The position numbers were made by a program, and so were the translations under genes. Source: Boudabousia liubingyangii (lineage in GTDB: Bacteria > Actinomycetota > Actinomycetes > Actinomycetales > Actinomycetaceae). From it: a DNA stretch of 64,000 nt. The stretch covers positions 146,224 to 210,223 of the forward strand of contig NZ_MQSU01000001.1 in NCBI RefSeq assembly GCF_001907245.1, given 5' to 3'. The notes beneath the pieces were generated by a model. The model saw only the letters and a list, made by a program, of their open reading frames with translations, made no database searches and had not been told where the DNA came from. Shown in pieces: positions 1 through 7,447 of the stretch (the stretch's first letter is position 1; the number at the start of each line of letters is the position of its first letter).

Positions 1-9
1 GGGAGCCAT
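1..9 (-). CDS. rplK: 50S ribosomal protein L11, first three codons only
   Basis: On the minus strand the window edge reads ATG GCT CCC (Met-Ala-Pro), preceded by an AAGGACC-like ribosome binding site at a proper distance. This is the usual beginning of ribosomal protein L11, and rplK is the standard neighbour downstream of nusG. Only three codons are inside the window, so the call rests on the start signal plus gene order; the body of the gene cannot be seen. Confidence 0.6.
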
Positions 10-102
10 AAGTTAGGGTCCTTATTTTTCTAACGGTACGTAACACATTGTGCACGTAATGGACAGAAACACACTTCGCCTAAGCAAAGCGCAATTAGCA
101 AT

Positions 103-146
103 GATATAGGCGCCGACTGTTTAAATCAACGCCGGCGCCTAATATC
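103..146. promoter_or_regulatory. Inverted repeat between nusG and rplK
   Basis: Two arms of 13-14 nt (103-115 and 133-146, core TAGGCGCCG / CGGCGCCTA, one bulged base) flank a 17-nt loop. It lies 20 nt past the nusG stop and about 95 nt before rplK. There is no clear U-tract on the minus strand, so it may be a partial terminator, a processing site or a ribosomal-protein leader element; the sequence alone does not decide. Confidence 0.5.
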
Positions 147-165
147 ACAAATCTGGATGATGGAA

Positions 166-1005
166 TCAGTCCTGCTTGGAGACGTCTTCCATGGCTAGTT
201 CGGTGCTGGTATCGCGACCGAATAGGGTCAAGGTGACCACTAGCTTCTTGGATTCCGGCATGACTTCGGCGACCGTAGCGGTCTGACCGGCGAAGGGGCC
301 GTTGATAACGGTGACGTTTTCGCCGATTTCGAATTCCACGCGGACAGCCTTTTCGGGGGTGGCAACCGCGGCGGCCTCGAGTTCACGGGTGAACTCCTGC
401 TCGACCGAGGGAGCTAGCATTGCGTAGGCTTCCTGGAAGCTAAGCGGGGTGGGGATCTGGTCTTCGCGATCCTTTAGACGGGAGTCACCAACGAAGCCAG
501 TTACGGCCGGGGTGTCCTTAACGGTACGAAGCACAGCGTTATCGGGGTCTAGGGACATGCGGACCATGACGTATCCGGGCATGCGAACGCGGGTGATCTT
601 CTTACGGGTCGCGTTCTTCATTTCGATAACTTCTTCCATGGGGACTACCACTTCGTGGATGTAGTCTTCCATGTCTAGGGAGGCGCGACGCTGTTCTAGG
701 TTGGCCTTTACCTTACGTTCGTGACCAGAGTAGGAGTGAACGATGTACCAGTTACCGGGTAGTAGGCGTAGGTCGTTGCGGAACTTGTTTAGGCGGTCGC
801 GGATGGCCTTTTCTACGTCGACGGGACCTTCGGTGCTGTCTAGTAGTTCGTTGGCAGCCTCGGCTTCACCGTTTTCAGTGACGGCAGCTTCCGGAGCTTC
901 TTCCGCGGCGGTTTCGCTTTCCACAGTTTCAGTTTCTTCTGCTTCAGTTTCCGCCTGGTCCACTACGAGTTCTTCGTTTTCGGGACTTGTGGGGTTTTCG
1001 CTCAC
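166..1005 (-). CDS. nusG: Transcription termination/antitermination factor NusG
   Basis: NusG binds RNA polymerase and modulates elongation, pausing and Rho-dependent termination. The protein (279 aa) has a long acidic Glu/Ala/Thr-rich N-terminal extension of about 80 residues, then an NGN domain beginning near residue 84 (WYIVHSYSGHERKVKANL) and a C-terminal KOW domain (VINGPFAGQTATV). Acidic N-terminal extensions are common in actinobacterial NusG. The GTG start at 1005 is chosen because AAGGAGA stands just upstream and the codons before it do not resemble NusG; a longer frame to 1170 is open but lacks support. secE is normally immediately upstream, but here an opposite-strand lipoprotein gene intervenes and nusG appears to have its own promoter. 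Confidence 0.96.
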   Translation of the reverse strand: MSENPTSPENEELVVDQAETEAEETETVESETAAEEAPEAAVTENGEAEAANELLDSTEGPVDVEKAIRDRLNKFRNDLRLLPGNWYIVHSYSGHERKVKANLEQRRASLDMEDYIHEVVVPMEEVIEMKNATRKKITRVRMPGYVMVRMSLDPDNAVLRTVKDTPAVTGFVGDSRLKDREDQIPTPLSFQEAYAMLAPSVEQEFTRELEAAAVATPEKAVRVEFEIGENVTVINGPFAGQTATVAEVMPESKKLVVTLTLFGRDTSTELAMEDVSKQD

Positions 1006-1027
1006 GAGTTTCTCCTTAAAGGTTTTG

Positions 1028-1122
1028 GTCCCGAGGGCGCAAAATGCCTTTTCGGCCTGCCGGGACATATACGTCTGCCCGGCCACCGGGGCCGGGCAGT
1101 ACACAGTTATGCGGCTATTATA
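1028..1122 (-). promoter_or_regulatory. nusG promoter -10 and structured leader
   Basis: Reading the minus strand, a perfect TATAAT (1117-1122) stands about 112 nt before the nusG start; no convincing -35 box is visible at 17-18 nt. The leader can fold into a perfect 10-bp G+C hairpin (1075-1099, arms CTGCCCGGCC / GGCCGGGCAG) and a second stem (1028-1066, GTCCCG / CGGGAC with an inner GCC-GAAAA-GGC hairpin) that ends just before the ribosome binding site. A separate promoter makes sense because secE is cut off by the intervening gene. A regulatory role for the hairpins is inference. Confidence 0.5.
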
Positions 1123-1293
1123 GCGAAGAAAATCTTCCAGCGCTTCTCCCTTTACTTTCAGATTCCTCACGCTTTCTCACACCATTCAATAAGCGTTAAA
1201 TTTTATTCTCTTTGGTCCTGAAAGTATTTTTAGCTTCCACTTACTCCCAGAAGTCCCTTGCATTTGTGTCTAAGGACGCGAAATAATGCGGCT

Positions 1294-2670
1294 ATGCGAA
1301 AAAGTTCAGTTTTCCCACTAGTCATAATTCTTTCATTGGGCCTAAGCGCCTGCGCGTCTACCAGCTCTAAAACTCCCAGCACTTCAGAACCTAGCAGTGC
1401 ACCTACGGTCGCCACTAGCGCCCAAACGCCCGAGTCCCAGAAGGTATCGGCCGAACAAGCTAAGGCTGAGCAAGAGTTCAAGAAATATCTAGACACGCTC
1501 AAAGAGATTGAGCAGGAAGCCCCGGAAACATCTGTTCTACGTGGTTTAAAAACACTTCATCCGGTCGCCCCTGAAGATCTGGGCGTGGTCTATAAGATCA
1601 ACTTTGCAGATTTGGGACGGTATTGGGACCGCGGCGCTCCCCTGTCGTATCAAGATTTTATTCAAGGTAGTGGCCGAACCGCCTCCCGGGACCGGGTTTA
1701 TTTCGCTTATGGTCAGCCACTTCCTCCCTTGAGCGTGGAGGTCGGACGAAGTCCCAAAATCGAGATGCTCTCACCAACAGAAATGAAGATCGAAGATGAC
1801 TGGTCTGAAGAACCAGATCTTTACCGAGACACGAACCCGAATACTTCTAAGACCTCGGCGATCCTGAAGCTAGAACCCAACGGTAAGTTCACAATCAGTG
1901 GCACGCTGATTAACGTTAAGGACAGTGAAATCGCAAGGATTAATGAAGAGCTCCAGGCTCTACCGGCGGTTCCGTTACCACCCTCGATGCTATTAACCCA
2001 GGCCAAAGACCTTAAACCGGACTTCCGTAAACAGTTAGAAGAAGCGGATCAGAAGCTCAAGGAACGCCTAGCTCTAGCGGCTCAGGGTGAACTGCCGGCG
2101 TGGCCAGAGGACGGTAAAACTACTCCCAATAGCCAGACGGATACGTCTAAGTCTGCGCCTAAGGCAGCTCCAGGAAAAGAAGCTAGCCAGCAGAAGCCTG
2201 CGAATCTTCCTGCTGATGTGAAAATCCCGAAGGCCGTAGAGCCTTTCGCGGGGAAGCTTACGTGGCTAGAAACCATTCCCACCAAGCAGTGTGTAAGATG
2301 GAACTTCCAAGCCCCAGATGCCTCTTGTATGGCTTATGCCGGGGATTATTCCAATGCTGGAGGCGAAGAAGACTTTAGTAATGTGCAGTGCACAGTTCCG
2401 ATTTGGGAACAGAATGGCGCTGCCGGGCAAAACAGCCGTGGATTCTCTAGCAGCCAGATCGCGATGGCAGACAACGGCGAAGCAGCCGCTCCCCAATCAT
2501 CAATGTGGGATACAGGCTGCTACACCCCCACCGAAATCGCGTTTGAATCCAATACTGCCATCCGCTTTGGCAACCTAGCCTGCGCACAAAACCAAGACAG
2601 CCTGTTCTGCTGGGATACCCGAAATGGGAAGGGTTTTAAAGCCAACGCTAAGCAGTTTGTTAACTACTGA
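1294..2670 (+). CDS. Putative secreted lipoprotein with Cys-containing C-terminal domain
   Basis: The family is not recognised. The ATG at 1294 gives a typical lipoprotein signal peptide (short Arg/Lys n-region, hydrophobic core, lipobox LSAC with the Cys near residue 20); a frame start at 1258 would put extra polar residues in front and is less likely. A Ser/Thr/Pro/Ala-rich segment follows, then a mixed region with another low-complexity Pro/Ser/Lys linker around residues 275-320, and a C-terminal part with about six cysteines that could form disulfides outside the cell. The gene sits on the opposite strand between nusG and secE, which are usually adjacent, so it looks like an insertion into a conserved locus. 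It ends at a strong bidirectional terminator. Substrate and role are unknown. Confidence 0.8.
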   Translation: MRKSSVFPLVIILSLGLSACASTSSKTPSTSEPSSAPTVATSAQTPESQKVSAEQAKAEQEFKKYLDTLKEIEQEAPETSVLRGLKTLHPVAPEDLGVVYKINFADLGRYWDRGAPLSYQDFIQGSGRTASRDRVYFAYGQPLPPLSVEVGRSPKIEMLSPTEMKIEDDWSEEPDLYRDTNPNTSKTSAILKLEPNGKFTISGTLINVKDSEIARINEELQALPAVPLPPSMLLTQAKDLKPDFRKQLEEADQKLKERLALAAQGELPAWPEDGKTTPNSQTDTSKSAPKAAPGKEASQQKPANLPADVKIPKAVEPFAGKLTWLETIPTKQCVRWNFQAPDASCMAYAGDYSNAGGEEDFSNVQCTVPIWEQNGAAGQNSRGFSSSQIAMADNGEAAAPQSSMWDTGCYTPTEIAFESNTAIRFGNLACAQNQDSLFCWDTRNGKGFKANAKQFVNY

Positions 2671-2700
2671 TCGAACACAGATTTCCCGCAACAGGTAGGA

Positions 2701-2738
2701 ATTGAAAAAGACGCACCGATTGGTGCGTCTTTTTCAAT
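2701..2738. terminator. Bidirectional rho-independent terminator
   Basis: A perfect 17-bp inverted repeat (ATTGAAAAAGACGCACC and its complement) encloses a four-base GATT loop. The outer part supplies A/T tracts on both strands, so it can stop the lipoprotein transcript on plus and the tRNA-Trp/secE transcript on minus. Confidence 0.9.
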
Positions 2739-2784
2739 AAAGTATTGCTTTCTGAAAAGCAGTGTTTTCAGGATCGGATTAGGA

Positions 2785-3012
2785 CTATGAGAAGACCAGT
2801 CCAGCGACCCAACCGAAGAATAGGTCGACCAAACCAATGAAAGCCATTAGTACGGCCACGAACACGATAACTACTAGGAAGTAGGTCCACAGTTCGTTTT
2901 TGGTGGGGTAAACGACCTTCTTAAGTTCGACGATTACTTCACGGATGAAACGTAAAATGCGCGCGAAGAAGCCAAGCTTCTCACTGTCCTTTGCGGGACT
3001 TGCTTCACTCAC
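2785..3012 (-). CDS. secE: Preprotein translocase subunit SecE
   Basis: SecE is the small essential clamp of the SecYEG translocon in the cytoplasmic membrane. The 75-residue protein matches the single-span actinobacterial form: a charged N-terminus, the amphipathic helix with the family signature (RFIREVIVELKKVVYPTKNEL), and one C-terminal membrane helix (about residues 43-68). It lies directly downstream of tRNA-Trp on the same strand, the usual order, and ends at the bidirectional terminator rather than reading into nusG. Confidence 0.96.
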   Translation of the reverse strand: MSEASPAKDSEKLGFFARILRFIREVIVELKKVVYPTKNELWTYFLVVIVFVAVLMAFIGLVDLFFGWVAGLVFS

Positions 3013-3057
3013 GGCTTCCTCCAGAGGTTATTTTAGATATCTATTTCGCCGGATTTG

Positions 3058-3130
3058 CAGGGCAGGCGGGACTCGAACCCACAACCGCCGGTTTTGGAGA
3101 CCGGTGCGCTACCAATTGCGCCACTGCCCT
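3058..3130 (-). tRNA. tRNA-Trp (anticodon CCA)
   Basis: The minus strand folds into a complete cloverleaf: acceptor AGGGCAG / CTGCCCT, D-arm GCGCAATTGGTAGCGC, anticodon stem CCGGT / ACCGG with loop CTCCAAA (anticodon CCA), T-loop TTCGAGT, discriminator G. The 3' CCA is not encoded. It is followed 45 nt later by secE. Confidence 0.96.
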
Positions 3131-3140
3131 ATGGGACACT

Positions 3141-3155
3141 CTGAAGTAACTTCAG
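3141..3155. promoter_or_regulatory. Perfect palindrome upstream of tRNA-Trp
   Basis: CTGAAGT-A-ACTTCAG is a perfect 7-bp inverted repeat with a one-base centre, ending 11 nt before the mature tRNA-Trp 5' end in the divergent region between tRNA-Trp and the aminotransferase. It could be an operator or part of the tRNA 5' leader. Function is not established. Confidence 0.3.
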
Positions 3156-3323
3156 GTGCAACACCGGAACAGTTTACGGGGCTTTGCGCAGTTATTCCAC
3201 TTGAACGGGATTTAAAGAAAAAAATCACAAATTCGGGGTCGATTTTTTGGTCCACATTCACCAAATCCCCAAAAAGGTCACTTTTTTGCTGCAAGATTCA
3301 GGCAAAAGTGGCACGATAAACTC

Positions 3324-4532
3324 ATGGAAAAGAATCGCATCTCTGCAAGACTAGCCGCAATCACTCCGTCTGCCACTTTGGCGGTAGACGCTAAAGCAAA
3401 GGCGCTTAAAGCGGCAGGCGCACCCGTTATTGGTTTTGGTGCTGGCGAACCCGACTTCCCCACCGCAGACTACATTGTTGAAGCAGCCGTAGAAGCTGCT
3501 CGCGATCCCAAGAATCACCGCTACAGCCCCACCAAGGGCCTACCGGATCTTCGTGAAGCCATCGCTAAGAAGACCCTACGCGATTCCGGCTATGAGGTAG
3601 ACCCGAACCTGATTCTGGTTACCAACGGCGGTAAGCAGGCTGTTTTCCAGGCTTTCGCGGCCATTATTGGCGAGGGCGATGAGGTTATCTTGCCGGCCCC
3701 CTACTGGACCACCTACCCGGAGGCAATTGCTCTGGCTGGCGGCACCCCGGTGATCGTTACCGCTGGGGTGGAAGCCGGATACAAGGTGACTATCGAGCAG
3801 CTAGAGGCAGCCCGAACCGAAAAGACCAAGGCACTACTGCTGTGCTCCCCCTCGAACCCGACCGGCGCTATCTACACTCCGGAAGAAACTAAGGCGATTG
3901 GCCACTGGGCCCTAGAGCATGGCGTCTGGGTAATCACCGACGAAATCTACGAGCACCTAGTCTACGGGGATGCCGAATTCACCCCGATCCTGCGGGCGGT
4001 CCCGGAACTAGCCGAACAGACCATCGTGCTAGGTGGCGTAGCCAAGACCTACGCGATGACCGGTTGGCGCGTGGGCTGGATGATGGGCCCCAAGGACGTG
4101 ATCGCCGCGGCCACTAACTTCCAGTCACACCTGACCTCCAATGTTTGCAATATTGCCCAGCGTGCGGCACTAGCTGCAGTTGCTGGCGACCTGACCGTCG
4201 TCCACCAGATGCGGGAGGCTTTCGACCGTCGTCGTCAGACCATCGTTAAGATGCTGCGCGAAATCGATGGTTTCGTAGTTCCTGAACCGCAGGCGGCTTT
4301 CTACGTCTACCCGGAAGTCGGTGCCCTACTGGGTCGCGATTACGGTGATCGCCGGGTGGAAACCAGCCAGGATCTAGCTGACCTAATCCTTGATGAGGTT
4401 CAGGTAGCCGCTGTCCCCGGTGAAGCCTTCGGTACTCCCGGTTTCTTGCGCTTCTCTTACGCACTGAGCGATGAAGATCTGGTCGAAGGTATTACTCGAC
4501 TGCAGCAATTCTTTGCTAAGTACGCTTCGTAA
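3324..4532 (+). CDS. PLP-dependent aminotransferase class I (aspartate aminotransferase-like)
   Basis: A cytosolic fold-type I aminotransferase of 402 aa that moves an amino group between an amino acid, most likely aspartate, and 2-oxoglutarate. Visible hallmarks are GFGAGEPDF (37-45), the substrate-loop SNPTG (177-181), DEIY (206-209), the Schiff-base lysine K241 in [14 protein letters not shown], and a C-terminal GEAFG with a following FLRFSYA arginine. K241 aligns with the catalytic lysine of aspC-type enzymes. The gene is divergent from tRNA-Trp and is followed 33 nt later by a hydrolase. Substrate (Asp versus another amino acid) cannot be fixed from motifs. Confidence 0.93.
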   Translation: MEKNRISARLAAITPSATLAVDAKAKALKAAGAPVIGFGAGEPDFPTADYIVEAAVEAARDPKNHRYSPTKGLPDLREAIAKKTLRDSGYEVDPNLILVTNGGKQAVFQAFAAIIGEGDEVILPAPYWTTYPEAIALAGGTPVIVTAGVEAGYKVTIEQLEAARTEKTKALLLCSPSNPTGAIYTPEETKAIGHWALEHGVWVITDEIYEHLVYGDAEFTPILRAVPELAEQTIVLGGVAKTYAMTGWRVGWMMGPKDVIAAATNFQSHLTSNVCNIAQRAALAAVAGDLTVVHQMREAFDRRRQTIVKMLREIDGFVVPEPQAAFYVYPEVGALLGRDYGDRRVETSQDLADLILDEVQVAAVPGEAFGTPGFLRFSYALSDEDLVEGITRLQQFFAKYAS

Positions 4533-4565
4533 CGGTACCTTTAGTTAAAACTAGGAGGTAACTAT

Positions 4566-5369
4566 ATGGCTTTGCATGGACGCATTGATAAGGCTCCAAA
4601 CGAGGCTGCCATTGTTCTGATTGCCCACGGGTATGCGGAACACTTGGGCCGCTACGATGAACTGGTCAAGCATTTGAACCGTGCTGGCCTGACCTGTTAC
4701 CGCTATGACCATGAAGGCCACGGCAAGTCAGAGGGTAAACGTGCCCGGGTTGATGTTAATGACCTAGTCCGTCAACATTACCGAGTTCGCCAGCAGATTC
4801 GTGCTGCGCACCCCAGCACTCCCCTGTTCCTATTGGGTCACTCCATGGGTGGTCTGATTACGGCTGCTTCCGCGGTTGGTCGACCGGATGATATTGCGGG
4901 CGTGATTCTCTCTTCCCCGGCACTAGGCACAAACCCCAGTTTGTCTGGTCCCGTGTCTGATGCCCTCTACGAGGTCTCAAAGTTCGTGCCTTCCATTCCG
5001 GTGGCCCCGTTCAAGGTTGAGGGGATTTCCCGCACCCAGAAAGTGGTTGACAGTTACCTTGAGGATCCGTTGAACTACGTGGGCCCGGTACAGATGCTCA
5101 CCGGTGCTTCCATGATGGCTCTGGGCCACCGCGTGATGGAGCTGGCCCCGCGCTGGACTCCGGATACTCTGATCCTGCAGGGTGACCGGGATGATGTGGT
5201 CTCTGTTAGCGCCACCAGGGAGTTTGCTTCCAAGGCTGGCACGGAGGTGGAATTCCCGCCGACCATTGATTACGTGGAAGTTCCCGAAGCCTACCATGAG
5301 ATTTTCAACGAGCCAGAGGGCCCGGTCATGATGACCCTGGTGGCCCAGTGGATCAAGGATCAGCTCTGA
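4566..5369 (+). CDS. Alpha/beta hydrolase, monoacylglycerol lipase-like
   Basis: A 267-aa serine hydrolase of the alpha/beta fold with no signal peptide. The nucleophile elbow GHSMGG places Ser93; the likely acid is Asp209 in QGDRDD and the base His244 in AYHEIF. The HGYAEHLGRYDEL opening and GHGKSEGKR segment are characteristic of the Hydrolase_4 / monoacylglycerol lipase group, suggesting a lipid ester substrate. A near-consensus AGGAGG stands before the ATG. The next gene starts two bases after the stop, so the two are probably co-translated. Confidence 0.88.
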   Translation: MALHGRIDKAPNEAAIVLIAHGYAEHLGRYDELVKHLNRAGLTCYRYDHEGHGKSEGKRARVDVNDLVRQHYRVRQQIRAAHPSTPLFLLGHSMGGLITAASAVGRPDDIAGVILSSPALGTNPSLSGPVSDALYEVSKFVPSIPVAPFKVEGISRTQKVVDSYLEDPLNYVGPVQMLTGASMMALGHRVMELAPRWTPDTLILQGDRDDVVSVSATREFASKAGTEVEFPPTIDYVEVPEAYHEIFNEPEGPVMMTLVAQWIKDQL

Positions 5370-5371
5370 GG

Positions 5372-6391
5372 ATGACCCCGAAGGACTTGCGGGCCCTTCC
5401 GAAAGCGCACCTGCACCTACATTTCACCGGTTCGATGCGACCGGAGACCATGTTCGAGCTGGCCCAGGCTAAAGGCATTCGCCTGCCCGCAAACCTTTTA
5501 GATAACCACCCGTTACACGTCCCTGCGGACCGTCGCGGGTGGTTTCGTTTCCAACGCGCCTACGATGCGGCCCGCGCACTGGTCCGGGATGAAGATACCA
5601 TGCGTCGGATCGTCAAAGAAGCCGCCGAGGACGACGCGAAAGAAGGCTCAGTCCGCCTAGAAATCCAGGTCGACCCCACCAGTTACGCACCTTTCGTTGG
5701 TGGGATTACCCCCGCCTTGGAAATCATCCTGGATGAGGCGAGGATCCAGAGTGCCCGGACGGGCGTGGAAGTAGGCGTGATTGTGGCCGCTTCCCGCATG
5801 CACCATCCGCTTTCCGCCCGGACCCTGGCCCGCCTGGCCGCCCAATACGCCGGGGATCAGCCCGGTGAGGTGATCGGTTTTGGGCTTTCCAATGATGAAC
5901 GTAATGGGTTCAGCGGGGACTGGGAGCGGGCCTTCCGTTTAGCCCGCAGGGCGGGCCTAGCTGCCCTACCCCATGGTGGTGAACTCTGCGGCTCGGCAGA
6001 CCTAGCTGAACTAGTACACTTCTTGCAGCCCACCCGTTTGGGGCACGGGATTAGAGCCACCGAAGACCAGCGTCTATTAGACCGGCTAGTGGCAGCCGGG
6101 ATTGGTTTTGAAGTCTGCCCCTCATCGAACCTTTCCCTTGGGATTTTTGAGGACGAACAGGCCCTGCCCCTACGGCAACTATTTGAATCTGGGGCCCAGA
6201 TTGCCCTGGGTGCAGATGACCCGCTACTGTTCCGTTCCCGTCTGAACGACCAGTATCAGTTGGCCCGCACACTGGGCTTTAGTGACGCTGAACTAGCGCA
6301 GATGGCCCGGACTTCGATTCAGGCTTCCTTGGCTTCAGATACCAAAAAGTCCACCTGGTTGAAACAGGTGGACCATTGGTTAGCTAGCTAG
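5372..6391 (+). CDS. Adenosine deaminase family hydrolase
   Basis: A metal-dependent deaminase of 339 aa expected to act on adenosine or a related purine. The ADA motifs are in order: the metal-binding HLHLH followed by FTGSMRPET, PHGGE near the middle, the RLGHG motif, CPSSN, and GADDP with the metal/base aspartates. I place the start at the ATG at 5372, two bases after the hydrolase TGA (TGAGGATG), rather than the overlapping upstream ATG at 5348, which adds eight residues absent from the family. The 3' end of this gene contains a terminator working for the convergent panE-murB transcript. Actinobacteria have several ADA-like paralogues, so exact substrate is open. Confidence 0.88.
   Translation: MTPKDLRALPKAHLHLHFTGSMRPETMFELAQAKGIRLPANLLDNHPLHVPADRRGWFRFQRAYDAARALVRDEDTMRRIVKEAAEDDAKEGSVRLEIQVDPTSYAPFVGGITPALEIILDEARIQSARTGVEVGVIVAASRMHHPLSARTLARLAAQYAGDQPGEVIGFGLSNDERNGFSGDWERAFRLARRAGLAALPHGGELCGSADLAELVHFLQPTRLGHGIRATEDQRLLDRLVAAGIGFEVCPSSNLSLGIFEDEQALPLRQLFESGAQIALGADDPLLFRSRLNDQYQLARTLGFSDAELAQMARTSIQASLASDTKKSTWLKQVDHWLAS
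6344..6373 (-). terminator. Rho-independent terminator for panE/murB, embedded in the deaminase gene
   Basis: On the minus strand a perfect 9-bp stem (GTCCACCTG / CAGGTGGAC, 7-nt loop) is followed by five U residues. It lies about 140 nt past the panE-like stop, inside the last codons of the convergent deaminase gene. Confidence 0.75.
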
Positions 6392-6514
6392 TGCCAACTA
6401 TTTTGGCTGAGCCTTGGGCATGCAACGAAGCAACCCCTAGGTTCTTACGTTTTGCGTGTTCGGTTATTACGTTTTACCCGTCCGGCCTTCTAGCTAGCGT
6501 TATTCTAGACAGCT

Positions 6515-7447
6515 TTACTTCGCGCCTAGGATCTGCTCCTTCGAGTGCACCAGCAGGGTGATTAGCTCGCAGTAGGGTGCCCGGAAGCCGTATTCCACGG
6601 CCTGACGCGCGATAGCCCCATTAATGAAGTCAATCTCGGTTAGGCGTCCCTTCTGTACCAAGTCTTGGTGCAGTGACGGGAAGTGCTCCCCAATCGAATC
6701 GGGGCTGAAGATGGACTCAACGTAAGAGACCACCTCGGGCTGGTCCAGGATAATCCCTTCCTGGGCGGCGACCGCAGCGAACTCAGAGACGACCTCGCGA
6801 ATAATCACGGGGGCTGAATCGGTGCTACCAAAGCTACCAAGGTTGCAGTCCAGCAGTGCGCACACGCCGTTAACGCAACCGTTCAGCGCGGCCTTACGGT
6901 AAATGGAGTAGCGGACGTTAGCATCAAAGGTGGCGTTCAGGCCAGCCTGATCCAATAGTTCAGCAACCTCTTTAGCCTGCTCTTCATGCCCCGGGACCAC
7001 GTTCTGTAGGGCCAGTGAACCCGAACCGTAGAGGTGGGCCTTTCCGGGCCCGTCTAGGCCGGCCGTCCAGATGGTGTTACCGATTAGGAAGTTTTCTGCC
7101 GGGACGTACTTTTCGACGGTTTTTTCGTGTCCGAGGCCGTTTAGTAGGCACAGGACGCGAGTGTGCTCCCCCAGGGCGGGCTTGATATTTGCCAGCATGG
7201 CATCTAGGCCCAGGGCCTTGGTGAAGCAGACGACCAGGTCGTAGCTTTCGGTGACTTCCTGCGGGTAGAGGATCGGGATTTCGACGCTGTCTAGTTGACC
7301 GTCGTAGTCAACCTGGAGGCCGTGTTCCCGGATAGCTTCCACATGGTCGGTCCAGGGGTCAATCAGGGTGACGTCCTGTCCGGCTTTTTTGAGTTGGTAG
7401 CCGAAGCGTGAGCCCATGGCTCCCGCACCTGCGATTGCGATTTTCAC
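6515..7447 (-). CDS. panE: 2-dehydropantoate 2-reductase-like NADPH-dependent oxidoreductase
   Basis: A 310-aa protein of the ketopantoate reductase fold, which reduces 2-dehydropantoate to pantoate for coenzyme A synthesis. The N-terminal Rossmann motif GAGAMGSRFGYQL, the CFTKA segment, the NGLGHEKTV motif, and the C-terminal domain with KAALNGCVNGVCALL and the conserved PSLHQD segment fit ApbA/PanE. The start is the GTG at 7447, overlapping the murB TGA as GTGA; a longer frame reads back through murB. Paralogues of unknown substrate are common, so panE is a family-level name. Confidence 0.8.
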   Translation of the reverse strand: MKIAIAGAGAMGSRFGYQLKKAGQDVTLIDPWTDHVEAIREHGLQVDYDGQLDSVEIPILYPQEVTESYDLVVCFTKALGLDAMLANIKPALGEHTRVLCLLNGLGHEKTVEKYVPAENFLIGNTIWTAGLDGPGKAHLYGSGSLALQNVVPGHEEQAKEVAELLDQAGLNATFDANVRYSIYRKAALNGCVNGVCALLDCNLGSFGSTDSAPVIIREVVSEFAAVAAQEGIILDQPEVVSYVESIFSPDSIGEHFPSLHQDLVQKGRLTEIDFINGAIARQAVEYGFRAPYCELITLLVHSKEQILGAK

